Notes under the pieces: generated by a model | Databases searched by the model: none | Seen by the model: the letters and a program-made list of their open reading frames with translations, nothing else | Told to the model about the DNA's origin: nothing | Assembly (NCBI GenBank): GCA_030522415.1 | Contig: CM060127.1 | Coordinates: 11,820,707-11,884,706 of the forward strand | DNA from: Channallabes apus | Taxonomy: Eukaryota; Chordata; Actinopteri; Siluriformes; Clariidae | Direction: 5' to 3' | Length of the DNA stretch: 64,000 nt | Position numbers and translations under genes: made by a program | Shown: positions 31,606-44,300 of the stretch, piece after piece | Position numbering within the stretch: position 1 is the stretch's first letter | How the letters are laid out: the number at the start of each line of letters is the position of its first letter

Positions 31606-31965
31606 ACGTGCCACCATGTGGTCATAAAAAGATACTGCATCTCTGATTTCATCACTTTATATAACATCTTTCATGTGTGGTAACTGCTTTGTAACGTGTT
31701 ACTGCACTATACAGGATATAAATTTTTAAACAACGTAAACCAAGAATCTTTTTTTTCTAGACGGCAAGTCCTTCATAAGGGCAGGTAGGCAGTGGCGGTT
31801 TTAGGCATGGGCGAATGGGGCAGCCGCCGGGATGGCATTTTTTCATGACACGTGGAGGGGGGTGGGGACACACGAACTTGGAGGAAAAAATAATAATCTG
31901 TGCGCCTAAGCGGTTTTCTATTATCTATGATACCTGTGCAGCCCCTGCTGCTGAAGGAGCCGCAT
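31287..31965. repeat. Direct repeat A, copy 2 (679 bp)
   Basis: Second copy of 27632-28306, 3.66 kb away in the same orientation. It ends at the same GCCGCAT within the hAT-like left end, whose continuation is missing here and replaced by repeat B. Confidence 0.93.
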
Positions 31966-32134
31966 TTTTAGCCCAAATAGCAAACCCCTTATGTGGCTGC
32001 GCTACAACTGCAATGTTGTGCAACATAGCTGTTACTGTTATTACAGCACAGCACTTTTGTGGCACAAAGAGAGCTTCACTTCCTCTAAAATCTTCCTTTT
32101 TTGTTTTGATTTCTGCCATTTTGCTAATTTCTCC
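31965..32134. repeat. Direct repeat B, copy 2 (170 bp)
   Basis: Exact second copy of 31111-31280, joined directly to the end of repeat A copy 2 (shared T at 31965). Downstream sequence differs from that after copy 1. Confidence 0.93.
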
Positions 32135-33255
32135 ACCCCTAGGTATGTGCTTATTTAAAATTTTCTGCTATTAGCAAATACATTTCAGGTGAAGATAATT
32201 ATCTTCAAGGCTAAACTTTTCAAAAATAAATGTAAGAGCTTATTTATTTATGTACTTATTTATTTATTTTGATGTGAGATAAGCAATTGTTGATAAAGAA
32301 ATTGATAAATAATTCTACTTAAATAATTAAGGTTTCATATAAATATCGAAAATTATGCTGTTAGAACTGTTAGAATTTGTTTTATGCAAGATTGGAGCAA
32401 GACAGTGTTTTTACAGAATGACATTTCCAGTTAATTTATGTTATTAAACTTGCTCAAGAAGAAATTACAGAACGTTTTATGTTATTCGAGTTGGATATAC
32501 ATTCAAACAAGTAGAAAAATCGGAAATCAAAGCTTAAATCGATTGCTAAAACAGCATGTGCAACAATGACGAGCCATTCTGACATTTCAGCACGTAACAT
32601 ATATACCTATAGATATAGATATATATATATATACTGATATATCTCTAACCCTAACCCTAGCGACTCCTAAGTAGTACTTAAAGCAGGGCTACGTGCAACT
32701 TTGTTAAGTGCATGTTTGGAAAACGCACGTGAAACAATAACGAACGTTCGCAAAATGACTTGTAGAAAACGTTCTTAACCGCTAAGATCAATCATTATTG
32801 GGAAACGCAGCCCAGGCTGAATAACAACAACTCATTCCTGACAAATCAGCATTTTATCTAATTTGAAATATAAACCTATCATCACTTCTGTGCTTGGGGG
32901 TTTAGTGGTCATTTACATCATCTGTTACCTAATATATTTTCTTTAAAAACAGTGGGGTTTTTATTAGGAATATCATAAATATAATAATCCATAATTATGT
33001 GCATATCCATATTAGATCATTTTTAGTGAAATAAAAGCCCTCCAGAAAAGAAGGGGAAAGTCCTGTAACTTACTTTAAAACAAAACATGTTCCCTAAAAC
33101 GGTGGACAGAGCTACAGACCCCCTTGTAACACCCTTGCCCAGTTAGCTAGCAGTTAATGACCACCACTACTTGTGCAGTTCATAAAAGGACAGATAATGT
33201 TTGTCGCGCTGTTGCACAAACAGCACGCTCATTTATTTCAATTCATTTGTTTTTA
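32135..33255. other. Gene-free AT-rich interval
   Basis: No gene seen. Contains ATTT repeats near 32240-32270, a TA-rich run near 32600-32640 followed by a short telomere-like CTAACCCTAACCCTAG (32645-32660), and a MITE-like end at 32660-32817. Confidence 0.4.
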
Positions 33256-33259
33256 TAGA

Positions 33260-33760
33260 CCAGGGGTACTCAAATATAAATTTGAAAGGTCCACTTACCA
33301 AATTTCTAGTCAGTCCGAGGTCCTGAAAAATTACAGTCCAATTTCAAATAGAGAACTACAAAAAAAGTCAAACCCAAAATTTTCGAACAATACCCAAAAA
33401 TGACATGGTAGTCCTTTTAGTGTGAAAGGTGACAACATCTTTGTGCCACCAGTTGTTTGAACTTGGGCATAAAAGGTGTGAGGACCAGGTGGAGGCACTG
33501 ATGTAAATGTTCATTGGTGATGGAGCTGCGATATGTGTTTTTCACCATGCTCATAGTTGAAACGGCAGATTCATAGCAGTACGTTGAGGAAAACATTGTG
33601 AGAATTTGAAGGGCCATTTTCTGCAGGACAGGAACACCTGCTGTAGTAACCATCTTTTTCCAGAAGGTGAGAAGGTGACCACGTTTAATTGCTAGATTAA
33701 GCACATGGGTTTTCTGCTTCCCACAGGGAGCACGAATGCATATTTTTTTGTCCACTCACT
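33260..33760 (-). pseudogene. hAT transposase C-terminal remnant
   Basis: The frame 33755-33417 reads like the hAT dimerisation region: LQKMALQILTMFSSTYCYES, STMSMVKNTYRSSITNEHL and LVLTPFMPKFKQL. In intact proteins this part mediates oligomerisation and contains the last catalytic region. Upstream domains are missing. A hAT-like end (CAGGGGTACTCAAATATAAA) lies just below at 33262. Confidence 0.68.
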
Positions 33761-33869
33761 CTTAAATTCGCTGTTTTCAAAATCAACTTATATCAATGGC
33801 CAGCTTTGAGCAGGCCATTAGGATATTAAGGACATACTGTATTTATAATAAACAGAATGAGTAGCTCAC

Positions 33870-34810
33870 CTCTTATATCTTCCACGAGTCGTTCGTTCTT
33901 TTGAATCTACTGCACCGCACAGTGCCTATGGGAGTCACGTGACAAAGGACTGAACAACTCGCGACAATACATAGCCTACGGAGGTTTTGCGATGATTTGC
34001 GCATGCGCGCCCAGTAGAAAATGAACGAATCACTCTCGGAGACGACTCGTTCGTTAAATTTCATTTAACAGTAGGGGGGGACAATAAATATAAAATTTCT
34101 CATGAGCAATTTTTGAAGGGGACACAAATAATACAGTCAAATTGTACGAATAAAGATATGTCCCCACAGTGAAAAACTTGGTGACCATTATGGTTATTTT
34201 CAAAGTTTTTCTCAGGTTCAATGACAAAGCAGATTTTTTTTTAAAACTATTTATTGCATTGTTTATGTTGTTTACAGTTAAGCCATCAACACACAATCAC
34301 ATTTAAACATGGGATCTAAAATAAAAACTGTGCTCCCTGTGCTGGTGCTGGCAATGTCATCTCTTTGTTCTGCTGTCTCCGGCTCCCTCCCTGGTTCTGA
34401 ATCTGCCCCTTCCTCTACTCTCACTGTCTCAGAACAGACTGACTCCTGAAGCAGAAACAAATGCAGGAAAAGATGTTTTCCATACTCATAATAACTAACT
34501 TGTTTACATTACACTTGTTAAATTGAAAGATCATACTGTAAATTGGTGAGCCTGTGATGTTCATCTACTGAACAGAAACAACTCCGAAAACATTAAAGAA
34601 ATTGTTCACCCCCCCAAAAAAAATATAAATCTGTCATTATCCCTCCAATACAAGCACCAAACTTACCTGATACTGTACATCTGATTGACCCTGGTCTACC
34701 TGTCCCTCAAAAATTTCTGTCTCCTTTGCCAGTGATTGATATTGTGACATTGGTATTTTCATAAGCACCCATTCTTAAAGCCAAATTGCCTTAATATGTG
34801 AACTTGTTGT
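33870..34810. other. Gene-free interval
   Basis: A repeat-like block with inverted ACTCGTTCGTT words at about 33888-33898 and 34045-34056 encloses an NRF1-type GCGCATGCGC (33999-34008). The remainder holds no recognised gene. Confidence 0.35.
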
Positions 34811-34972
34811 ACTTACAGTGGTGTGAAAAACTATTTGCCCCTTCCTGATTTCTTATTCTTTTGCATGTTTGTCACACTTAAATGTTTCTGCTCATTAAAA
34901 ACCGTTAACTATTAGTCAAAGATAACATAATTGAACACAAAATGCAGTTTTTAAATGAAGGTTTACGTTATT

Positions 34973-35080
34973 TTTTTTTTTCAACAATATTTTTATTGAT
35001 TTTAACAGGGATAAAACAGGGTAAACATGTAATATTTTAATACAGGTTTTATAATCCCCTTATAAACCCTATAGCACCCA
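34973..35080 (-). mobile_element. 5'-truncated LINE tail with 13-bp target duplication
   Basis: A 108-bp insert flanked by GGTTTACGTTATT at 34960-34972 and 35081-35093. On the minus strand it ends CAATAAAAATATTGTTGA followed by poly(A), so it is the 3' end of a polyadenylated non-LTR element inserted by target-primed reverse transcription. The AATAAA signal is 13 nt before the A-tail. Confidence 0.85.
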
Positions 35081-35169
35081 GGTTTACGTTATTAAGGGAG
35101 AAAAAAACTCCAAATCTACATGGCCTTATGTGAAAAAGTGATTGCCCCCCTTGTTAAAAAATAACTTAA

Positions 35170-35935
<766 letters not shown>

Positions 35936-36189
35936 GTTCAGGGGGCAATTACTTTTTCACACAGGGCCATGTAGGTTTGGATTTTTTTTCTCCCTAAATA
36001 ATAAAACCCCTCATTTAAAAACTGCATTTTGTGTTTACTTGTGTTATCTTTGACTAATAGTTAAATGTGTTTGATGATCAGAAACATTTTGTGTGACAAA
36101 CATGCAAAAGAATAAGAAATCAGGAGGGGGGCAAATAGTTTTTCACACCACTGTACTTGGCGTTTAGGTGAACTGAAAAAAGATCTTAT

Positions 36190-36340
36190 GTCCATTTATC
36201 TGACATTGCAAGGCAAGTTTATTTATACTGTAGCACATTTCATACACAATGGTCATTCAAATTGCTTTACATAAAGAAAGTAAAACTATCCAAAAAAATC
36301 ACAACAATAAAAACAAGAAATAAAAAAAAAAGGTTTAAAA
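36190..36340 (-). repeat. LINE/SINE 3' end-like repeat
   Basis: AAGGCAAGTTTATTTATACT and CATTTCATACACAATGGTCA followed by TGCTTTACATAAAGA are the reverse complement of a common fish non-LTR 3' tail. Assignment from memory. Confidence 0.45.
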
Positions 36341-36726
36341 TTGTATATAAATTTAATTAAGACACTTAGAACATGGATATTGATTATACAAAATATACAA
36401 TTCGGACTAGGCACAGTGCTCATTTAGTAAATGTACAGCTAAACAATATGTTAAGTGTGGCCGTTAATGTTAAGTTAACATTATGCCAAGTGCACTATGT
36501 AACAAGCTATTGTAAACAAGATAACGTTAACTATAGATAAGTAATAATTTAATCACTAATAAACTGTAGCAGATTCATGGAAAATTACATCGGTAATCAG
36601 CATTTTTGCCGCAACTAATTTATGAATGAGTCTGCATCACCTACATTAAAGAGAATCGCTTTATTTAAAGTGAATAAAATACCCTACTTACCGGAGTTCA
36701 ACATTAATTGAGCCGCAGCCACACAC

Positions 36727-36905
36727 ATTTACATTTACATTTAGGCATTTGGCAGACACTCTTATCCAGAGCGACTTACATTTTTATCTCATTACACATC
36801 TGAGCAGTTGAGGGTTAAGGGCCTTGCTCAAGGGCCCAACAGTGGCAACTTGGTGGTTGTGGGGTTTGAACCTGGGATCTTCCGAACCGTAGTCCAATGC
36901 CACAC
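36727..36905 (-). repeat. V-SINE-like element
   Basis: On the minus strand a tRNA-like B box (AGGTTCAAACCCC) is followed by GTTGCCACTGTTGGGCCCTT, CAAGGCCCTTAACC and the tail AAGTCGCTCTGGATAAGAG, ending CATTTAAATG-type repeats. This matches the widespread fish SINE with a conserved 3' domain. Confidence 0.7.
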
Positions 36906-37029
36906 ACCTCACCTGAACTGGGAAAGCAGGCAGTGGGCCACTGTGAGGAAGGGGAGGGGGAACTCAAATGCATTTTTTGCAGGGGTTTTTTCTACTTACA
37001 CAATTATCTTAGGTACATACATATATTTT

Positions 37030-37180
37030 TCACAATAGAGAGTGTGATTTTTTTTTTTTTTTGGGGGGGGGGGGGTGGGCGTTGGGGGTTACGACCCTCA
37101 GATGGGATTTACGCCCATGGAGCTTGGGGCGCCGGGAGGGAGTCTCGCCCGGGGAGCACTTCAGTGTAGAACCGACACTG
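37030..37180. repeat. hAT-like right terminus
   Basis: After poly(T) and poly(G) runs, the text CTCGCCCGGGGAGCACTTCA and GTAGAACCGACACTG is typical of the right end of fish hAT elements. The terminal ACACTG complements the CAGTGGCGG end at 28131 approximately. No transposase is nearby. Confidence 0.5.
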
Positions 37181-37184
37181 CAGG

Positions 37185-40100
37185 TAGGACATGTACACTC
37201 ACTGTCCACTTTATGAAGATCACCTGGACAGTTGCTGGTTTATGTAATTATGCGATCTGGCGTTGATGTAGCAGGAGATTAATGCATAAAATATTGCAGA
37301 TATCGTTCAAGCGATTTAGGTAATGTTCACATCACGCGTAAGAATGGGGGGTTATTGGTAATGGGTTATATAGTTATTAGGGGCAGAAACTGAAATTTAC
37401 TACTATCTACTGAAGTCTACTAAAAGCTACTGAAATAAAAATAATAAAAAAACTACAGAAAATTTGCCAGTGAGGGGTATAGTGCTGATTTTAGAAGAAA
37501 CTCAAAAGAAGAATATATCCCAGTGTTTGCAGTGCACTGAATACAAGGTAATATTTTACACTTCCAATGCTCATGATGAAAATTAACCGAAACTGAACCT
37601 CAGCTTTATTTTGCGTTGTGCATGTCCCTTCCAAAAAATGTATATTAACCTTGTGAAAAAGCAATGTAGGTAAAATATAGAAAATATCTACCTTACGTAG
37701 GACATTTCTTTATGTCAACAACATTCCTGGTGTTATTCATTCAGTTTTCTGTACTATGTGTTATTTGTTTTACAGTCGCTGATCTATTACTGATATCCGA
37801 GGAAAAACATTGCCACTGAAATTTCATTAAATCAGTATATTAAAAAGTTAAAATTCTGGCATAATAATGTTTTGATTTATTTAATTGTTTTTATGTATTT
37901 TTTTGGTTGTTTGTAATTGGTGTTCATCTCATGAATGTAAGGTATATATCGGTGAATGTCTAGATGAAATAAAGTGTGACCGGTAGAGAGCAGCAAAAAC
38001 TTTCAGCTGGGAAAGAGACATTCCTCACCGTCCCATTAAAACATACTGCCGCGTGCCTGTGTGTGTGGGTTGGGGGGGGGCTGGGTGTGGTCACATGACT
38101 CCACGAGTCACATGGAGGAAAACTCTTTCATTAGAAAAATATATCAGCCTAAACAGCTAAGTATATTTACAGTACAAAACTTGTCAGTAAAAGGTAGGGA
38201 CAAAAACGTAAAACAACAACAAAATTATTATTAATTAATCATAATTTAGGTAAATGTTCAATTAATTCTGAGTCATCTTGCCCAGGACTATTTAGAAGTG
38301 ACATTCTAAACTGAAATTACTAGACCACTCTTAAGCACACTTAAGAGTACTACTAAATGTGTTGTTTTTTTTTTAAAAACAGCCAGTGTTTTCAGGTCAG
38401 TTTATGGTTGACAAAATTAAAAATTAATAGATGTGCATATGTTTTCCATTGAGAAAGTCAAGATTTTGTTATTGCAGCCGCCAACATGTCCTTTACTGTA
38501 GGTGCAATAAATAAATGCACACACACACTCACACACAGTCCTAAGTGAGCTCATCATGAGGATGTGTGAATCCCAGGCAGGAAATGAGATTGCAGTCAGT
38601 GCAGGGGAAAAGCTGTGTAGCTGGACAGGAAGCAGGTTTCTTTACAGGACACAAAGAGAAAGGCAATGAGACAGTTCTACTCAGGTGTTGTAAATGTATA
38701 CTATGCTACAATTTATGTCAATTTAGCTGTAGTCAGAATCCAGTCAAGAGTTTCTTAAACCAGTATGACTTCTTAAAATGAGCTTTTATATTCTCTTGTA
38801 TAGTGCCTTTAGTGCCTGTGGTGTTTTAGTTTTTTAAAACAAGAAACTGATGATGAGAGGTGTTAAAATGTTTAATAGTGATGAATAAACAAGTGCTTAT
38901 GACTTTGTATAATACATTTAGATTTAAGATTTGCTACCATGACTAAGATAAGATTATCAAAGACAAGTATGTAATTTACTGATAATTAAATTTTTTGCAA
39001 CAAATTCAAGTTTTCCGGCTGCTCCTGTCGAGGGGTCGCCACAACTGACCTTCAACCTGCACAACCACTTGGCAAAGGTTTTATGCCGGGTGCCCTTCCT
39101 GACGTAACCCTCCCATTTTATCTGGGCTTATAGAAACTGAATAAGAAGAGAAATATTTTTCTCTATTTTTGGTCGTATAATGGGAATTGATTTTTGTAGA
39201 AGCAATGGTCTTTATGTATTAATTACGATTACATCACAATTACTGGAACATTCACACCTTTTTGTGAAGATTTCATTCAAAAAACTCCATTTGTTCACAT
39301 TAATGCCTCCATGTTTGCTGTCCACATGCAGACAAAGTTGCTGTGTTGACTGATTTCCATAAACACTTGTGCCAACTGATGTTTCCTCTGTCATACATTT
39401 CACCAGAGCAGAGAGTACAGAGTCCATTCAGAACTGTGTGTTTTTATTCTGCCTGGGGTGGGGTGTGTACACTATGTGTATGGTTTTTAGTGGTAAAGAC
39501 ACTCCTCCATAGTACATCAAGGACAAAGTCTTTGTAGGATTCTGGCTCACTGCAGTCTAACACCAGTTTCTCCTCAGTCACAGTTGCAGGATTTGGGTAA
39601 CTGCAGGGAGGGAAAAAGCCACCAGAGCCGGAGCGGCTGTGATTCAACCACCACAGGTTATTATTAGAAGCCACCAGGGTCTTGTGCAAAATGTTACAAA
39701 TTTCAGTTCAGTGGTATTGCGAACAGCTACAACATTGCAAGCTGCAATTAGAGTGACTAATTAACATGTGTGTTTGTCAATAATTAACCCATGAGATCCT
39801 TTGCTTAAAATAAAGCATAGCTCTGATGACTTGGGAAAATCCTTGACATGGTGAAATTAGCATTTATGGTATATGCAGTTCTGAAAACTCCAGTGTGTAT
39901 TAACAGCCTGAGGGGCATAAAGCCAGGAAGCATATTTAAATGATTTGTGGAACAGAAGCATCAAATCAATTCTGACAGATGCAATATGTTTACAAATAAA
40001 ATTAATAATAACATAAATATATTTCAAGTACTACAGCAAATGCAGAAACCTATTAACATTTTCTTAAAACACACTGGTCAGGTCCTTTTTGAACATCAAA

Positions 40101-40475
40101 TGTTCCTTGCTGATGAACATGAATTAAACTTACTTTTTCATCCTTTTCATTTTTAATGTTTTGTATTTCCTGCTTGCTTGTATTGATGTTGCGCAAAAGT
40201 GAACCATATTTAAGCTGACATCATATAAATCATCTTAATAAAAAATAAGTGTGAATAAAAGCCTAATATTGTTCTAAACAAATAAATTCATGAATTAATT
40301 TATATAAAATTATAGATTTCGTTTTGGCCATGAATTAATTGTTTATCTTTTGTGGATTTTTTTTTTAATTCAAATATCTCCACTGTTATGATCTGGTCAG
40401 GTCTAACCTCAGCAACATTATATGAAAATATAATTAAGTCAGCTAACGACCTGAATGTACTGCCGTCAGCTGACT
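37185..40475. other. Mostly gene-free interval with one curious ORF
   Basis: Contents: TA/AT-rich sequence, a possible RTE 3' scrap (39010-39130, GGGGTCGCCACAACTGACC and TTTTATGCCGGGTGCCCTTC), and an 81-codon minus-strand frame at 39689-39444. That frame contains LWWLNHSRSGSGGFFPP, slightly like the second half of an SH3 domain. No splice-supported gene could be built. The rest shows nothing. Confidence 0.35.
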
Positions 40476-40477
40476 TA

Positions 40478-40800
40478 AATGTATAGTGGCTTAGTGTTTA
40501 GCACTGTCGCCTTGCACCTCCAGGGTCTGGGTTAAATTCCCAGCCAGGCTCGAGTCCTGCCTCTGTATGCATGAAATGTTCATGTTCTCCCTGTGCTTGG
40601 TGGGTTTCCTCCGGGTACTCCTGTTCCCTCCCACAGTCCAAAGACATGCAGATTAGGCTTGTTGGAGTTCCCAGATTGCCCGTGGTGTGTGAATGAGTGT
40701 GCAATCGTGTGTGTATATGTGTGTGCCCTGCGATGGATTGGCACCTTGTCCAGGGTGTACCCTGCCTCATGCCGTAAGTTTCATGCAGATTTTGGGAAAG
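40478..40800 (+). repeat. tRNA-headed SINE copy
   Basis: Nearly full-length copy: A-box region TTAGTGTTTAGCACTGTCGC, the body CCACAGTCCAAAGACATGCAG in shortened description, and the tail CCCTGCGATGGATTGGCACC. An inverted repeat of ten bases (TAAGTCAGCT at 40435 and its complement at 40468) abuts its left edge. Confidence 0.78.
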
Positions 40801-40809
40801 CAACCTCAT

Positions 40810-41351
40810 GATTGTTTCTTCTTCTTCTTCTTCTTCTTCTTTAAAAAAAAATCAGAACAATGCATCATCATCATCACCATACCCAAACTTATTCATGATT
40901 CTCATGCATGCCAAGTTTCCCTTATATAAATGTGTGACCATTGTGCCTTCTACAGCAAATATGGATTTCCTGTTCTGAGTAATGTGGTGATGGCAAAACA
41001 TACTGTTGCTAAGTGCCAATTTTATGCATGTGAGGCAAATTTATGTGAAAAACATATATGTAGTAGGTACATAAATATCTCAAAGTACAAAATCTGTACC
41101 CACTTTACAGCTTTTTATATCAAAGAAACATATTATAAGTAAATGTAACAGAATTTGATACTTTACAAAACTTCATAACAACTCAATTAAAACCTCTCTC
41201 TTTCATTTCTTTCTTTCTCTTTCTTTCTCTTCCTGTCTCACTCTCTTCTGTTGCTGAGATGTGTGCTCTGTGCCGTGGAACAGGAAATGAGTGCAGACGG
41301 AGGAGGCAGGCTGAAACCGGCACAGAGTTATAGTTCTCTTTCTCTCTCTCT

Positions 41352-41394
<43 letters not shown>

Positions 41395-44300
41395 CCACAC
41401 ACTGTTACCAGTCCTGGAACTTTGAGCCTCAGGTGGACGGATAAAGCTGTCAAGCTGACAGGGACACAACACTCAAGAAGCAAAAGGACGTTTAAAGAGA
41501 AGATAAAAAGCAACACGGATACCTGTGTGTGTTTTTGCTGAAATTGTTGAGCATGTATGGTTAGGATGGTGCTGCAATCCGGTTCCAGCAGGTAAACTTT
41601 GAACTACTGACACACACTTCCTTTTTATCATCCTGTATGATTTATTCTTAGACTATCTTTCTGTCTCACTTCGTGTTTTTGGTACTTTTATTGCATTTCA
41701 ATAAGTCTTTGAACCACTTTTGATTTAAATCAGACAAACAGAAAACTTTGAGCAGTTATACAGGCAAACAGTTGTTTTGAGATGACTGTAATCTTACCGC
41801 TTTCTCTTAATTTTTAAGACAGAAGCCACAATATTCTCATCTCCTACAGGAAAAACAAAAATGAGTAAACAACATGTCAATCATTTTATATATATATATA
41901 GTATAAGACGCTTTTAGAACTAAAGTGCTTTGTGAGGACGTGTTGTAAAAAATCGGGATAAATTTGAATAAAATTGGTAATACTTGTCCATTAGGTTGTT
42001 TGTTTGTTTGTTTGTTTGTTTTTTAATGAGAAGATCTCTCTGAACACTTTGACAGCTCATAACAGGTGCAGATGTTTCCATTGACAAAATCCATTTGTAT
42101 TTCTATGTTGGACTGTTTAATGTTATGTAGCTGCAGTTGTTGTGAGCCAAGAATGAAATGTCCAATCTTCTCACCTCACTACTATCAGACATATATTTGT
42201 AACCAGGAGTTAGTCATAGTGTCCATTGATCTTGTTTTGGAAGTGAGTGGAGCATAAGGGTTTGTTTTGAGAACTGTGGTGTTTTGGTGTGCTTTTTTTA
42301 TGGAGAGTGGTTGTGTGTAGGCAGAAACCGTGCTTGTGAGTACGTCGCATTCCAGCGTTCGTGGAGCCTAGGTGGGTGTGGATCGAGGGTGGAACACCGC
42401 AGGCCTGCAAAAGCAAGCCACATTCCACTCACTCGCCTCGGTTTTCCTTCAAGTTCTAAATCAACCTGACATATTCGTGTTTAGGGTACTGTTTAGTGCT
42501 GCAAGCTAGAATATTCTCCAAGTACTAATCAGATGATAGACTGTGTGTTTTATTGAAATTCTGCTTTTGATCAACTAAATCTTTCAGCTCAAGCTTAAAA
42601 AACCTGAAAGGTATCTATCTATCTATTAAAAACCTATTATGACCCACTCTAGAATAGGAACCAGTTTTGTCCTTCATCAGAGCTCATTGTAAAGGTTTCC
42701 TACCCATCGTATTGGATCTAAATCCCAACCATTCCATTGCTCTGTCCAACCTTGGCCTGGGTTAAACTTGGAAACAGTATGAATTATGAAAAACGTGGCT
42801 CGCAGCTCCATTTTATCTCCTCCAGAGTGGACATCCTGCAGACGCGGCGTGGCGAGGTCATGGAGAGGAAAGGAAGAGATTTCCGTGTTTAAACACGGCT
42901 GAATGGAAACGGCCTCCTCCAATTGTTCTCCATGGCTCTTTTCTGCCGGAGGGTGTTCCCTCGCTCTGCTTCACCACCAAGACTTTTTTTTTTTTTTTAG
43001 GCAGGCAACTTGCTCTAACTTGATGAATCATACCTGAGAACAGCATGACTGTCATTCCTGCTCTGCTGCTCATCCTCCAGCAGGAAGGATAATTACCTGA
43101 AAACTAGACAAGTGATCCAACAGGTTCCTTTGGTCATGAATTGTGTATTAAAACACATGCAAACACACAAACATGAACAAGGCTCTGGCTTGGGGTATTA
43201 AGCTGCAGTAAAGTCGCATGAGGTTGTTTGCTGCTCAGCCGGTGTGACACCAGCAGGTCCTGATCGCCACTCCTTCTCCAGACCACACTGTGTTTCTATG
43301 GCAGACAGCAGAGACGTCATTACTCCTCCTCCATTGGGTTAGAGGTGGCTCTTGTTTGCACTTGATTCAGCTCCTTCAACGGCGCAAAATATATCTGTGT
43401 TTTGTGAGCTGGTTTTTGCTGAGCTCTGAGCTTTGGGCGGCATATTTTGACTCTCCGTGCTGTAACAGGCATGTTGGGGCAAGCTGTGAGAAAGAGCCGA
43501 GACATATTTTGTGAGCATAGTTACACCAAATCTTAAAAGATCAGTGTGTGTTCAGAGACGATTTTCTACTTGATAAAAAGGTCCAAGAAAAGAGACTTTT
43601 TATTAACTCACTTCTTACTTTTTCCTCCCTTTTTGTGAGGGAGTTCTTAAACAGAATTTTTAATTTTTTTATTTTAAAACATTCAATCTTTGAATATTAA
43701 AACGAGTCCCATGTCAGTGGTGCAATGGTCAAAGAAAAACTTGTATCAAGGTTTTCCCTACATCTTTAGAACAAAGGCATTTTGAGCGTATGAGCAAATA
43801 TTAGCAAAAGAATTTGGATATCCCTATACGTCCTCTACATTTACCTCACCTCTATTATCCTCTGTGATGACACTTCTATAATGGTTTGACTATTATCGTT
43901 CCAATCTTTTTCCACTGGTGTTAGTCCTGTCCACTTTGTGCTTTGTTTTTGCTTAATCTATAATAGATAGAACCTCAGAAGCAGGTAGTTCCAGAGATCT
44001 ACCTCAGGTAAAGTTTGGAGTTTTCTCTGTTTGAGAAGTGCACAAAAGTGAGTCTTGAGACTACAGAAGGATTTGAGAGAAATAATGCATTATTATTTTT
44101 TTTTCCTGACAGTGTTTGCTGCAAATGTTCAGTTCCAAAATTACACATCATAACTTTACAAACAGTTGTGTAACAGATTGCTGGTTAATTTGGCATTGCA
44201 TCAAACGGACCACTTTCTAGTTTAGTGCCTATAGCAGAGAACTAATTCCAACATAATTGTTAATGGGTCATGAGATAGAAAATACTTTTCAGTTTAGTGT

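Noticed and set aside
27632..31965. Repeat A pair as the LTRs of a retrotransposon (both start TG and end near CA).
   Set aside because: No matching target duplication, no primer-binding site after copy 1 and no polypurine tract before copy 2. The interior holds a minus-strand Rex3-like LINE, and A itself contains a hAT end and a microsatellite.
32645..32660. CTAACCCTAACCCTAG as an interstitial telomere.
   Set aside because: Only about two and a half units; too short to distinguish from chance or repair scar.
42677..43073. Possible minus-strand gene at 42.7-43.1 kb.
   Set aside because: Two short overlapping frames with no motif, no convincing splice signals and no similarity I can name.
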